From positions 27,389,217-27,453,216 of the forward strand of contig JASEVX010000012.1 of assembly GCA_031761405.1 (NCBI GenBank): a DNA stretch of 64,000 nucleotides, read 5' to 3'. This document shows, piece by piece, positions 20,916 through 32,868 of the stretch; position 1 is the first letter of the stretch; each line of letters opens with the position of its first letter. The translations under genes and the position numbers were made by a program. This DNA comes from Serripes groenlandicus (Eukaryota; Mollusca; Bivalvia; Cardiida; Cardiidae). Below the pieces are notes generated by a model that was not told the DNA's origin, ran no database searches, and worked only from the letters and a program-made list of their open reading frames with translations.

Positions 20916-23900
20916 AAGTCGAGCTGTTCTTACCTATCATATTGCCTCAGCAGGCATTGTATTGATTTTTGTGGTATATCCGAACACTGGCTATATAGCC
21001 GGGATCTCAATTTCATTAATTCGATTAACAGTAATTATAATTCACATGCCGTGTCTGACAAATATTTGAATTTTCCAAGTAACAGGCGTGTAGGTAAAGG
21101 GGGTGTTGGTATACTCTGGCACAAGAAACTTGACAGTTTCGTTACCCCACTGTCAATAGATAATGATCGTATAATAGGGATAAAGCTTCAAGTGTCAAGT
21201 AACAACTTTATTTACTTTTTTCAAGTGTATCTACCATGCACAAACCATTCAATAAATTCGTACAGAGATTATATCGATACCCTGTACGACTTATGGCAAT
21301 CCTACTCAGAATTTGGTACAGTCATTTTTATGGGTGACTTTAACACTAATTTAGTGAATGAGAATATAAGCCGCGCTAGCAGCAGAGAGGGCATATTTCG
21401 CCGATTTATTCTAGAAAATAATAGTTTTTCTGTAAGTGTCTTACCTGAACGGTCAGGAGCGGCATCGTCCTTTGTCTCTTATGACAATTCTTCTGAAAGC
21501 CTAATAGATCACATCATCTTTCCAGTAGAAAAAGCAGACTGTGTATCAGATAGTATGATACTCGATGATGATTGTTTAAACGTCTCAAGGCATAGACCTA
21601 TTGTTTGCTGTTTTGATATTCCTATTATTAATATTCTGGCTGCAGAGCCAAGTAATCGGCATATTAACTGGTCAAAAGTTAGTAATACGGAAAAAGAATG
21701 TTTTCGGCACAGTTTAGAACAGTCTAATGATCTATTGAGTGCCCTATACCAACCCTTACAAACAGTAGAAGATATCAATTTAATGCATGACAGATTAGTT
21801 AATGCTATCAATCAGGTCTCAAGTCTTTCCTTTAGACAGAGAAAGTTCAGAACCTTTCTAAAACCTTACTGGGATGATGAACTCAAAACATTTCATTCCA
21901 CAATGAGGGTAAAAAGAGCAAATTGGAAAGCTGCTGGCAATCCGAGAAATCCTCATCCTATATATATTGAGTATAAACATGCAAAATGCAATTTCAGACG
22001 TCTCCATAGACATAAAGTCTCTGATTATATGCAAAAGCAGGATGACATTATTGACAGCGCTGCCGAAATAGACAGAAATTTATTTTGGACCCTTTTACGA
22101 CGTCGCCGCAATGCAAATAGTCCTTGCGCAGGCGCAGAAATAAAATTTGGTAATATTGTTTACCGAGATGCCGCGGTTATCAATGATCAATGGCAACGTT
22201 ATTTCACTGAACTGTATAAGGCGTCCGAAAATTCGAGATATGATAGTGGCTGGAAACAATATATTGATATGTCTGTCAATAACTTTCAGAATCGGAGCAT
22301 ATGTAACGACATGCCGCCCGTTACCGCTTCCGAAGTTGTTGAAATACTGAAAACCTGTAAACTAGGTAAAATGTGCGGTGAAGACAATGTCTATTATGAA
22401 CATTTAAAGAATGGTGGACAAGTATTGTTTAAAACATTAGCAAGATTATTCTCTGCAATTTTCACCTTCAATTACGTACCACCAAATCTGAATAGAGGTA
22501 TAATTATTACTGTTCACAAAGGTGGCAGAAAACGTAAAGATGATCCCGCTAACTACCGGGCCATAACTCTTACCTCTTCTATACTGAAAGTGTTTGAAGG
22601 GATTATGCTGAGTCGTTCACAACACGTCATTTTAGATAAGCTTAATATACAACAAGGCGGCTTTCAGTCACAATTAGGGTGCATGATGACGTCTTTTTCC
22701 TTAAAGGAATGCATTCTGTTTGCCGAAGAAAACCATAGTAAGGCATATGTTTGCTTTCTAGATGCTAAACAGGCGTTCGATCGTGTTTGGCATAACGGAC
22801 TATTCGTTAAGCTCATTGAAATCGGTATAAGTGATCAGTTAATTAAAACATACATTAATATGTATAGATCAATGGTAAGCCGAGTAAGGAATGGGTCGGT
22901 CTTATCTAACACTATAAAACTACAACAGGGTACCAGACAGGGCGGTAAAAGTTCCCCTATATTGTACCTTCTCTTCATAAATGGACTGATACAAGAGCTA
23001 GAGCAATCAAATCTTGGATTTTGTATCTTTGACAGATCATTTAGTAGTCCTACGGTCGCTGATGATATGGTCTTAGTCAGTCTATCAAAACACGGACTTG
23101 ATCAGATGTTACAAATATGTAATAATTACTCATGTAAATGGCGTTTTGAATACAACGCCTCTAAATGTGCTGTCATAGTGTTTAATGAGAGTAAAAATGA
23201 CTACTCGAAACAAAATAGAAAATGGCAAATGGGTAATAATTTAATTATGGAGGGTATAAACTACACCCATCTCGGTATTATACTGAACAAATACTTGAAT
23301 ATCAATGACAACGTACAACAAGCGTGCAATAAGTTCCGAAGCACAATACTAAGTATATGTAATACTGGCCAGTTTAATGTCCATACTCTATTATCGTTGT
23401 ATAAGTCTATTGTTCTGCCAACATGTCTGTATGGGTGTGAGCTCTGGGATACATTATCTGCTACAAACAGTGCACAGCTTCAAAGAGCACAAATGTTCTG
23501 TCTGAAAGTCATTCAGAAATTGCCATTGACTGCCAACAACTCAATCGTGCTAAATGCTGCTGGAGTGTTGTCATTACGTGGAGAAATAAATTATAGGAAG
23601 CTGGGATTTCTTGGGCAGTTGGTTCGACTCCCGTCAAAATATCTGTCCAAGCAAATGTTTGTGCATAGAATTGTCCGATTTGACTCCGGGATAACAAAAC
23701 AGAAATATGGGTTTATCCCTGATATATGCAGGATTTTACATGAATACGAACTGTATGATTCTCTCGTAACATTTCTCAAGACAGCTATTTTTCCATCAAA
23801 AAGAACTTGGAAGTCAATTGTACGATCAAACATTTGGGAAAAGGAGCTTGCACAACGTAAGGCAAATAAACCACAAAAGCTAACACTTACATACTTTAAT

Positions 23901-24323
23901 AGACTGTTTTATGCAGACCGCCCCTGTATGTTTTGGGAAATGTTAAGGGAAAACTATATGAGCCGAAATACATGTTATGCATCAGTTTACATCCTATGTA
24001 AGTTATTCTCTGGAAAATATCCGCTAAAATGTGGCGAGTGTGAAAGGCTTGTAGATGACATAGTGCTGCATAGGTTGTGTTTCTGCTCAGCAAATGATAA
24101 CATTAGAAAAATACTGTGGACAAATATTATAGAGTCATCTGGCATGAATGGATTCCTACATCTCATGAAAAAAGATGCATTTACCCAGATCTTAGACTGC
24201 ATCGCTGGACTCGAGGTACATACTGCGAGTGATAGTAGCTCATCATTGTGTACCTTGATACCAGATCGGAGTGTAATCGCCATTATTCATAATATGTTGT
24301 CAATACATAAATCTGTTAATTAA
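20916..24323 (+). CDS. LINE ORF: AP endonuclease plus reverse transcriptase (copy 1)
   Basis: Non-LTR retrotransposon polyprotein. The frame opens after a TGA at 20,913-20,915 with no ATG. It reads through CGISEHWLYSRDLNF, which carries the endonuclease catalytic Glu. The endonuclease GDFN is at residues 95-98, counting from the GTG at 21,051, and a SRHRPIV motif ends that domain. The reverse transcriptase shows DAKQAFDRVW (about 571-580), GTRQGGKSSP (627-636) and the catalytic VADDM (669-673). A Cys/His cluster KCGECERLVDDIVLHRLC sits near 993-1010. The N-terminal endonuclease strand appears to be missing, so the element is 5'-truncated or lost its start. The body is otherwise uninterrupted. 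The clade could be CR1/L2-like, which needs a tree. Confidence 0.9.
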   Translation, partial: KSSCSYLSYCLSRHCIDFCGISEHWLYSRDLNFINSINSNYNSHAVSDKYLNFPSNRRVGKGGVGILWHKKLDSFVTPLSIDNDRIIGIKLQVSSNNFIYFFQVYLPCTNHSINSYRDYIDTLYDLWQSYSEFGTVIFMGDFNTNLVNENISRASSREGIFRRFILENNSFSVSVLPERSGAASSFVSYDNSSESLIDHIIFPVEKADCVSDSMILDDDCLNVSRHRPIVCCFDIPIINILAAEPSNRHINWSKVSNTEKECFRHSLEQSNDLLSALYQPLQTVEDINLMHDRLVNAINQVSSLSFRQRKFRTFLKPYWDDELKTFHSTMRVKRANWKAAGNPRNPHPIYIEYKHAKCNFRRLHRHKVSDYMQKQDDIIDSAAEIDRNLFWTLLRRRRNANSPCAGAEIKFGNIVYRDAAVINDQWQRYFTELYKASENSRYDSGWKQYIDMSVNNFQNRSICNDMPPVTASEVVEILKTCKLGKMCGEDNVYYEHLKNGGQVLFKTLARLFSAIFTFNYVPPNLNRGIIITVHKGGRKRKDDPANYRAITLTSSILKVFEGIMLSRSQHVILDKLNIQQGGFQSQLGCMMTSFSLKECILFAEENHSKAYVCFLDAKQAFDRVWHNGLFVKLIEIGISDQLIKTYINMYRSMVSRVRNGSVLSNTIKLQQGTRQGGKSSPILYLLFINGLIQELEQSNLGFCIFDRSFSSPTVADDMVLVSLSKHGLDQMLQICNNYSCKWRFEYNASKCAVIVFNESKNDYSKQNRKWQMGNNLIMEGINYTHLGIILNKYLNINDNVQQACNKFRSTILSICNTGQFNVHTLLSLYKSIVLPTCLYGCELWDTLSATNSAQLQRAQMFCLKVIQKLPLTANNSIVLNAAGVLSLRGEINYRKLGFLGQLVRLPSKYLSKQMFVHRIVRFDSGITKQKYGFIPDICRILHEYELYDSLVTFLKTAIFPSKRTWKSIVRSNIWEKELAQRKANKPQKLTLTYFNRLFYADRPCMFWEMLRENYMSRNTCYASVYILCKLFSGKYPLKCGECERLVDDIVLHRLCFCSANDNIRKILWTNIIESSGMNGFLHLMKKDAFTQILDCIAGLEVHTASDSSSSLCTLIPDRSVIAIIHNMLSIHKSVN

Positions 24324-24963
24324 CCCGTCCCAATGTGCAATATCATTCTGGCACCAATGTAGACAGTTTTCAGCTGTATGTATCTAGTGAACATGGGAAA
24401 GGGTGCACTGCCACGTGACTGACAGGAAAACAACTCGTTTGTTATTAAATCCTATATATGTAGAATGCTAAATTGAAGACTGTATTCACAATTGTAATTC
24501 AGTCGTTCATTTACTCATTCGCCCACTCGTTCGTTTGTGTGTGCTTGTGAGCGGTCGTTCATTCTGAGACTCGTTATTATTACAGTGAATGGTTGATTCA
24601 TTGGTTAGCTGATTGAGTGTTAGATTTGTCGACTGACTTGACATCCATACACACTTTCATTCGTGCATTCATTCATTCGTTCATTCACTCATTTATTCAC
24701 TCGTTCATTAATATTCTTCTATTCATTCATACATTCACTCACTCACTCAATATTTCTTCACTCACTCACTCGATCTTTTATTCACTCACTCACCTGATTA
24801 CTCCATTCATTAATTCATCTATCCATTCAATCATGCATTCGTTTGCTCATTCATCTATATACAAATTTACTCACTCATTCCGTATCCATCCTGCTTTGTA
24901 TCAACCACACCAACTCAATCATGCCCTGTGTGTGACCTTACTTACTTCGTAAGGTCTATCAAT

Positions 24964-25002
<39 letters not shown>

Positions 25003-25457
25003 AATACACTGGATTTATCATCTGCATGCCTTGTTTTTCGTTTCGACAAGAATGCTAACTACACCCACCTTTCAAACATTTTACAACTTGCGCTAGCCTC
25101 CAACAAACCACACACATATTAGTTATCCATCAGTGTTCCCATTGTATTTTTATTCTTATATGTTCAATCTCTTTTGCTATTTTCTTCTTGATGTGCTAAT
25201 TTGTTCACTTATTCATATTTTCATGTTTATATGTTCGATCTCTTTTTCTTGCTTAATTTTTTTATATTTTCATACTTATATGTTCGATTTTTTTTTCTTT
25301 TTTTCTCCTTGATGTGCTCATTTTCTCATATTTTCATGTTTATATGTTCGATATCTTTTTTCTTTTGTACAATACTCTGTGTTAGGTAATCTATTATATT
25401 CTATGTATTGTAATGCTCTTCATCTTTGGAGGAAATAAAGAATATATATATATATAG
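24324..25457 (+). other. LINE 3' region with ATTC tract, poly-G and (AT)n tail
   Basis: Non-coding. An (ATTC/ACTC)n tract runs 24,640-24,870. T-rich DNA with four TATATGTTCGAT(C/T/A) words runs 25,150-25,360. AATAAAGAATATATATATAT at about 25,434-25,457 looks like the element's 3' terminus, because the bases after it resemble the ATCGGTG-bearing host element. Confidence 0.6.
24964..25001. repeat. Homopolymer of 38 G
   Basis: An uninterrupted run of 38 G on the plus strand. The otherwise near-identical unit 2 has only four G at the same place (28,525-28,528). Confidence 0.95.
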
Positions 25458-25479
25458 TTATTTCATGGGTTGCTGGTAG

Positions 25480-28272
25480 GTGACCGAAAGCAACTCAAAC
25501 GGGGTTGGATCGGTGACAAGGATTAACAGTAATTATAATTCACATGCCGTGTCTGACAAAGATCTGAATTTTCCAAGTAACAGGCGTGTAGGTAAAGGGG
25601 GTGTTGGTATACTCTGGCACAAGAAACTTGACAGTTTCGTTACCCCACTGTCAATAGATAATGATTGTATAATAGGGATAAAGCTTCAAGTGTCAAGTAA
25701 CAACTTTATTTACTTTTTTCAAGTGTATCTACCATGCACAAACCATTCAATAAATTCGTACAGAGATTATATCGATACCCTGTACGACTTATGGCAATCC
25801 TACTCAGAATTTGGTACAGTCATTTTTATGGGTGACTTTAACACTAATTTAGTGAATGAGAATATAAGCCGCGCTAGCAGCAGAGAGGGCATATTTCGCC
25901 GATTTATTCTAGAAAATAATAGTTTTTCTGTAAGTGTCTTACCTGAACGGTCAGGAGCGGCATCGTCCTTTGTCTCTTATGACAATTCTTCTGAAAGCCT
26001 AATAGATCACATCATCTTTCCAGTAGAAAAAGCAGACTGTGTATCAGATAGTATGATACTCGATGATGATTGTTTAAACGTCTCAAGGCATAGACCTATT
26101 GTTTGCTGTTTTGATATTCCTATTATTAATATTCTGGCTGCAGAGCCAAGTAATCGGCATATTAACTGGTCAAAAGTTAGTAATACGGAAAAAGAATGTT
26201 TTCGGCACAGTTTAGAACAGTCTAATGATCTATTAAGTGCCCTATACCAACCCTTACAAACAGTAGAAGATATCAATTTAATGCATGACAGATTAGTTAA
26301 TGCTATCAATCAGGTCTCAAGTCTTTCCTTTAGACAGAGAAAGTTCAGAACCTTTCTAAAACCTTACTGGGATGATGAACTCAAAACATTTCATTCCACA
26401 ATGAGGGTAAAAAGAGCAAATTGGAAAGCTGCTGGCAATCCGAGAAATCCTCATCCTATATATATTGAGTATAAACATGCAAAATGCAATTTCAGACGTC
26501 TCCATAGACATAAAGTCTCTGATTATATGCAAAAGCAGGATGACATTATTGACAGCGCTGCCGAAATAGACAGAAATTTATTTTGGACCCTTTTACGACC
26601 ACGCCGCAATGCAAATAGTCCTTGCGCAGGCGCAGAAATAAAATTTGGTAATATTGTTTACCGAGATGCCGGGGTTATTAATGATCAATGGCAACGTTAT
26701 TTCACTGAACTGTATAAGGCGTCCGAAAATTCGAGATATGATAGTGGCTGGAAACAATATATTGATATGTCTGTCAATAACTTTCAGAATCGGAGCATAT
26801 GTAACGACATGCCGCCCGTTACCGCTTCCGAAGTTGTTGAAATACTGAAAACCTGTAAACTAGGTAAAATGTGCGGTGAAGACAATGTCTATTATGAACA
26901 TTTAAAGAATGGTGGACAAGTATTGTTTAAAACATTAGCAAGATTATTCTCTGCAATTTTCACCTTCAATTACGTACCGCCAAATCTGAATAGAGGTATA
27001 ATTATTACTGTTCACAAAGGTGGCAGAAAACGTAAAGATGATCCCGCTAACTACCGGGCCATAACTCTTACCTCTTCTATACTGAAAGTGTTTGAAGGGA
27101 TTATGCTGAGTCGTTCACAACACGTCATTTTAGATAAGCTTAATATACAACAAGGCGGCTTTCAGTCACAATTAGGGTGCATGATGACGTCTTTTTCCTT
27201 AAAGGAATGCATTCTGTTTGCCGAAGAAAACCATAGTAAGGCATATGTTTGCTTTCTAGATGCTAAACAGGCGTTCGATCGTGTTTGGCATAACGGACTA
27301 TTCGTTAAGCTCATTGAAATCGGTATAAGTGATCAGTTAATTAAAACATACATTAATATGTATAGATCAATGGTAAGCCGAGTAAGGAATGGGTCGGTCT
27401 TATCTAACACTATAAAACTACAACAGGGTACCAGACAGGGCGGTAAAAGTTCCCCTATATTGTACCTTCTCTTCATAAATGGACTGATACAAGAGCTAGA
27501 GCAATCAAATCTTGGATTTTGTATCTTTGACAGATCATTTAGTAGTCCTACGGTCGCTGATGATATGGTCTTAGTCAGTCTATCAAAACACGGACTTGAT
27601 CAGATGTTACAAATATGTAATAATTACTCATGTAAATGGCGTTTTGAATACAACGCCTCTAAATGTGCTGTCATAGTGTTTAATGAGAGTAAAAATGACT
27701 ACTCGAAACAAAATAGAAAATGGCAAATGGGTAATAATTTAATTATGGAGGGTATAAACTACACCCATCTCGGTATTATACTGAACAAATACTTGAATAT
27801 CAATGACAACGTACAACAAGCGTGCAATAAGTTCCGAAGCACAATACTAAGTATATGTAATACTGGCCAGTTTAATGTCCATACTCTATTATCCTTGTAT
27901 AAGTCTATTGTTCTGCCAACATGTCTGTATGGGTGTGAGCTCTGGGATACATTATCTGCTACAAACAGTGCACAGCTTCAAAGAGCACAAATGTTCTGTC
28001 TGAAAGTCATTCAGAAATTGCCATTGACTGCCAACAACTCAATCGTGCTAAATGCTGCTGGAGTGTTGTCATTACGTGGAGAAATAAATTATAGGAAGCT
28101 GGGATTTCTTGGGCAGTTGGTTCGACTCCCGTCAAAATATCTGTCCAAGCAAATGTTTGTGCATAGAATTGTCCGATTTGACTCCGGGATAACAAAACAG
28201 AAATATGGGTTTATCCCTGATATATGCATTCATTCATTCGTTCATTCACTCATTTATTCACTCGTTCATTAA
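25480..28272 (+). pseudogene. LINE ORF copy 2, chimeric start and deleted C-terminus
   Basis: Open for 930 codons and nearly identical to copy 1 (I see only a handful of substitutions, e.g. Arg to Pro at RRRR/RPRR and Ala to Gly at DAAV/DAGV). The first 14 or so residues (MTESNSNGVGSVTR) are encoded by TIR-element DNA fused at the duplication junction, so EHWL and the first half of the endonuclease are missing. The reverse transcriptase core is intact. The end is replaced by CIHSFVHSLIYSLVH because about 937 bp, equal to 23,731-24,667 of copy 1, are deleted between TGCA microhomologies. The Cys/His region is lost. Confidence 0.85.
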
Positions 28273-29048
28273 TATTCTTCTATTCATTCATACATTCACT
28301 CACTCACTCAATATTTCTTCACTCACTCACTCGATCTTTTATTCACTCACTCACCTGATTACTCCATTCATTAATTCATCTATCCATTCAATCATGCATT
28401 CGTTTGCTCATTCATCTATATACAAATTTACTCACTCATTCCGTATCCATCCTGCTTTGTGTCAACCACACCAACTCAATCATGCCCTGTGTGTGACCTT
28501 ACTTACTTCGTAAGGTCTATCAATGGGGTAATACACTGGATTTATCATCTGCATGCCTTGTTTTTCGTTTCGACAAGAATGCTAACTACACCCACCTTTC
28601 AAACATTTTACAACTTGCGCTAGCCTCCAACAAACCACACACATATTAGTTATCCATCAGTGTTCCCATTGTATTTTTATGCTTATATGTTCAATCTCTT
28701 TTGCTATTTTCTTCTTGATGTGCTAATTTTTTCACTTATTCATATTTTCATGTTTATATGTTCGATCTCTTTTTCTTGCTTAATTTTTTTATATTTTCAT
28801 ACTTATATGTTCGATTTTTTTTTCTTTTTTTCTCCTTGATGTGCTCATTTTCTCATATTTTCATGTTTATATGTTCGATATCTTTTTTCTTTTGTACAAT
28901 ACTCTGTGTTAGGTAATCTATTATATTCTATGTATTGTAATGCTCTTCATCTTTGGAGGAAATAAAGAATATATATATATATAGTTATTTCATGGGTTGC
29001 TGGTAGGTGACCGAAAGCAACTCAAACGGGGTTGGATCGGTGACAAGG
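25521..29048 (+). repeat. Unit 2 of the LINE tandem duplication
   Basis: Same start and end sequences as unit 1, shortened by the deletion at 28,227 and by the G-run contraction. It ends at GGATCGGTGACAAG before the unique right part of the TIR element. The shared left and right junctions show a DNA-level tandem duplication rather than two retrotransposition events; an assembly duplication must be excluded. Confidence 0.8.
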
Positions 29049-29706
29049 ATGTTTTCATCGATAAAAATGCTGAAATACTATCGTTTTTTATCGTTTGTAA
29101 ATCGGGGCTAAATCGGGCGTAACGCTGATTAATCGGTGTTTGATAGCTAGTCATCAGTGGTTAAACACTTTCCGTCAGATATGGCCGGTGATCCATATTT
29201 GGTTATCTTTGTTCGATCGGCGATATCGGTGATTAATAGCTTGCATATCTCGTGATATAGGTTGCTGTCGGTTCTTTTATTAAAACAATATGTTTAAGTG
29301 ATGAGAACCGAAGATTTGTTTGTAGCTGAGTTGACTGAATGGCCACTTACAAATTTAAACACAGATTGAATCCCTATTAACCACCGATCAAAACCGACGA
29401 AATCCCACATTTAAATTCTCATCTTTTTTCTATCGGTGGTAAGTATTAGTTGATCGGTTGCTTATCGGTGGCTCATCGGTGATATCGGTTGTATACAGGT
29501 TGTCAATCGGCTATTTGTAAAAAAAATCACCGATCGAGAATTTTAAAAATGTTTAAAAATCCCAATCGGTAATTTTTCACCGATAAAACTTATCTTTCTC
29601 CAATAGCAGTTGATAGGTGGAAAACAGGTGACCAATAGGTGATATCTGTGTTAAATACGTTGTCATCGGTTCACTCCAAAAAAACTATCGATCAATCACC
29701 GATGGC
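29049..29706. promoter_or_regulatory. Right subterminal repeat region of the TIR element
   Basis: About 660 bp with a dozen or so ATCGGT / ACCGAT words in both orientations, e.g. GTGGCTCATCGGTGATATCG at about 29,470. Dense subterminal motifs of this kind are commonly transposase-binding sites; that role is inferred here. Confidence 0.5.
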
Positions 29707-29720
29707 TCTGTGTAACTGGG

Positions 29721-32690
29721 CTGTTACCGTTGATACGCAGGTACGTGTCATGATTACACTGATGTTGGTTAACCTTTATCCTTTCACCTGCATTCATCAA
29801 ATCCGCAATAGACGACTTTGAAAACATCTAGGCAAAACATGCAAAATTAACGAAAAAGATCGAATGTTGATATCTTAGGTATTTTAACTTTCGCACAGAC
29901 TTAGGAATATCCTTCTCTTATCATAAAACACAAACAAGCCGCCCATTGTGGAATATGCTGGTTTGTGTAACTAAGTTATGGAATCACATAATGGTACAAT
30001 ATAGAAAGTACGGCTACACTTCTAAACATTTGAGTGCCATCTTGTGGCACATGACATACATATTGACGATGAAACTTCTTCCGAGGTTCTGTATGTGCCT
30101 GATTCGTCACAGGTTGTACATGAGACAGAAATGTCATTCATATAGATAACCTGTATAGAAGCTTATATGAGAATGTTTCCGAGGAAAAATGTATAAAACG
30201 AATATCTGGTAGTGGGTTAATATTTTATTATTCCGAGTAAATATCAAATACATTATAATGGTTCATGCCTCTGAAATGTCTAAGCTGAATTATATTTGTA
30301 TATACATTTATTATTCCGAGTAGATATTATTATAATGGTGCATGTGTCTGTGATTTGTAAAATAAATGCCAGCGGGTTAAACTTACTTAGGGGCGTGACT
30401 TTGTGAAATTCGGCAGAGAAAGAATTAAACGTATTCAGTATATATCACCGATACATGCGAGGTCACGCCAATTAATGAGACTTCGTAATCTCTCTCAATT
30501 AAGATAATTAGTTTTTGGTTGTTTAATTAAATCCGGGATTAACATGGGCGCTTCACACTTCTTTGTTTGCGAAGTTTGTTATTATTTTGTCTTTGTTATT
30601 CAGCCGACCTTGAAACAGGTTTCAAAGAAATAATATATAGGCGATTAAGAATGAACACTGCATTGGTAATTGTGGTGATTGACAATGTAATAAAGTCATT
30701 TATTAGTAAGATTTAAAGAAAGCTACACATCTTTTAGGCAGAATTAACAGTTTTATTAACACGTAGTTGTATTGTTTGCAGAAAACATAAAGTTAAGGGG
30801 AATCGTATTGACGAATTTTAATAAATCGAATATATGCTGATTTATAGTTAGCACTGATTTATAATCATTGTCCTCTTCAACACCATTTATATTTATTCGT
30901 ACCATAATGAAATAAACTTAAAAATTAAAATATCTCTCAGCAAAACGGCGAGAAAAAGCTTATCTATTCAAAGGAATGTCACCGCGAATCCGCGGTGGTT
31001 TCAGCGCAATTCCGCGATGATCGGTTTTATTAACCCCCTGGGGCTTTCTTGTTTGCGTCCGCGATGGTAAAAAAAATAAATTGCGGTGATTGGTGGAATT
31101 CCACCCTTCTGGGTGGACCAACAAATTTGTCCGCGTTGAGATTTGTCTGCGGTGGCTCGCGGACGATGCGTTTTCCGCGTGAGCTGTACTGTACAGGGTT
31201 ATTTTATCAGTACATTTCTTCAACCTTTTGTGTTGACTCACAATGTAAGCTTTTAACACGTTACTCGCTTTACACTACTTTAAACAAAATGTGCTTATCA
31301 CAAATTTACATTTTTCAACACGAATTGCGAACAATGTAGGTCAAGATTAGTCTTCTAATCTGTGCTGTCTAATCTTGGTTTACATCGTTCGCTATTCAGA
31401 ATCAATTTGAGCAGTCTCGCGAGAAAACCAACATTGTTGACTGTGTAAATTATGGTCACGGATCAGCCTAAGCATGCCACGCACTTTTCGCTTCTAGTGG
31501 ATTTTCTGTTTCAGGATTCATTACTCTATACCTTTTTCCCCCGGAGACGGAATGTGTCGGCCCGGATCAGTCTGCGCGAATTGCGCAGGCTGATCCGGGT
31601 CGATATATAACGCAGAGGCCATTATGTTTGTTTTCTCAGGGAACGGCTCATATGTTGAAAAGACTACACACTATTTTACAGGAACTTATTAGACAAATAT
31701 TGATGACGATGCCAGTGGTAGTAATACAGTGGGCAAAGGGTTAACGGTTTCCCCTATACTATATTTTAGAGTAAATACTTTTTATAAAAATTAGAACGTT
31801 AAAAGTAACATCTGAAAAGTTCAAAGCATATTGCAAGGACGTTTATCAGACTGTTCTAAGAATCGGACGAATCAGGATTACGTTAATATTTCTAAATATA
31901 TATATTCCCTTAGACAATGTACAATATGAAGGGTGGAAATGAAACTAGTTGATAACGGGAAAAGGTGAAATTGCTCACATTCAGTATTTTAACATGTCAT
32001 CATCTGTTGTGAAGGCGTGAAAGGGAGTCTATATCAGACAATTAGTTGTATGAATGTGTCCATAGTTCCATATATTTATCTATATTTGAGCTTACACAGA
32101 TTTAACAGGAAATTTGCGATCTGTGAATTACAATACAAGCTTGTACCTCTGCACATCTTATCATCGTATTCCTGTACGTATTTCCATTATCATAAATGTA
32201 TTTAGGGGTGATTAATATAAAACCAAACAATGTCATACGAAAATCGAAGTTCGGTACATTGTGAGAAACAAAGTATAAGATCAGCCTATACACATTGTAA
32301 GACTACTCGTGGTCCTAAATAATCCGTTTTATGAGTGTGTGTATGAATGTTGATCTGAATGTAGGACGTTGATCAAACTATACTGAGACCCTGACGGTTC
32401 TCGATTGCGTTATATGTTTCTAAATGTCGATATTTCTGTGACAAGGCTTAAATGTGACGGGTGAAAATCAAATTATTTTGTTTAAATGGTCAATGTTTTC
32501 GTTACCATTCAAAATGATCATATATGCTGGGGTAAAAAAGTAATAAGATTGCATTATAAAAGAAAAATGAGTTCGAACGAAATATTTCCTGATGGCGTCT
32601 CCGTTACGGTATAACTTATCGATACGTAGATGTGATGCGTGATACATATATATGTTCTAGTAAAACTACAAAAGAATAGTTTTGTTAGAA
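29721..32690. other. Copy B intergenic DNA, no gene seen
   Basis: It follows copy A 8171-10,287. It includes a left-half MITE (29,752-29,850) and the copy-B-specific segment 30,387-31,193. The right part of that segment (30,960-31,190) is rich in CCGCGG / TCCGCG / GCGGTGG words in both orientations, like the subterminal regions of the other DNA elements here. A palindromic MITE follows at 31,408-31,640. No conserved ORF. Confidence 0.55.
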
Positions 32691-32868
32691 TTTGAATTTA
32701 GAAATATATCAAAAGACGAAGAGCATGATGATACGGTTGGTATGTATAGTACTGCTAACATGTGTCTACACTGTACGCAGATACAACAATACCTCAAACC
32801 GCAAGATGCAGCTCACTTCTATGTCTCATATTTCACTTCCAAAACACTGATTGTCTTGTTAAGATTTC

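Larger units (their letters stand above)
21023..25520 (+). repeat. Unit 1 of a head-to-tail LINE duplication
   Basis: It starts at GATTAACAGTAATTATAATT inside the endonuclease and ends after GGATCGGTGACAAG, which belongs to the surrounding TIR element. Unit 2 begins at once at 25,521 with the same GATTAACAG sequence. The unit contains the LINE 3' region, an ATTC/ACTC-rich tract (24,640-24,870), a G38 run, T-rich DNA and an (AT)n tail after AATAAAGA. Confidence 0.85.
20776..29720. mobile_element. TIR element (CCCAGTTACACAGA) with ATCGGTG subterminal repeats, interrupted by a LINE
   Basis: CCCAGTTACACAGA at 20,776-20,789 is repeated exactly as its reverse complement at 29,707-29,720. Copy A has the empty site (TTAGAATCCCTTACCG near 8171). 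Without the LINE material the element is only about 0.9 kb. Its ends are packed with ATCGGT / ATCGGTGA / ATCGGTGG words in both orientations (left: 20,790-20,895; right: 29,030-29,705, about a dozen). No transposase ORF is seen, so it is non-autonomous. A clean target-site duplication is not visible and I do not assign a superfamily. Confidence 0.75.

Noticed and set aside
21509..26309. Minus-strand frames of 62-100 codons within both LINE copies
   Set aside because: They are shadows of the long plus-strand reverse transcriptase frame and are duplicated only because the LINE is.
20776..29720. Polinton/Maverick or other large self-synthesising transposon
   Set aside because: The large size comes from a duplicated LINE; there is no DNA polymerase, integrase or capsid-like frame, and the element proper is about 0.9 kb.
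30960..31339. Frames of 96-99 codons on both strands over the CCGCGG-rich segment
   Set aside because: The GC-rich subterminal repeats lack stops; no homologue, and the segment is a copy-B-specific insertion.
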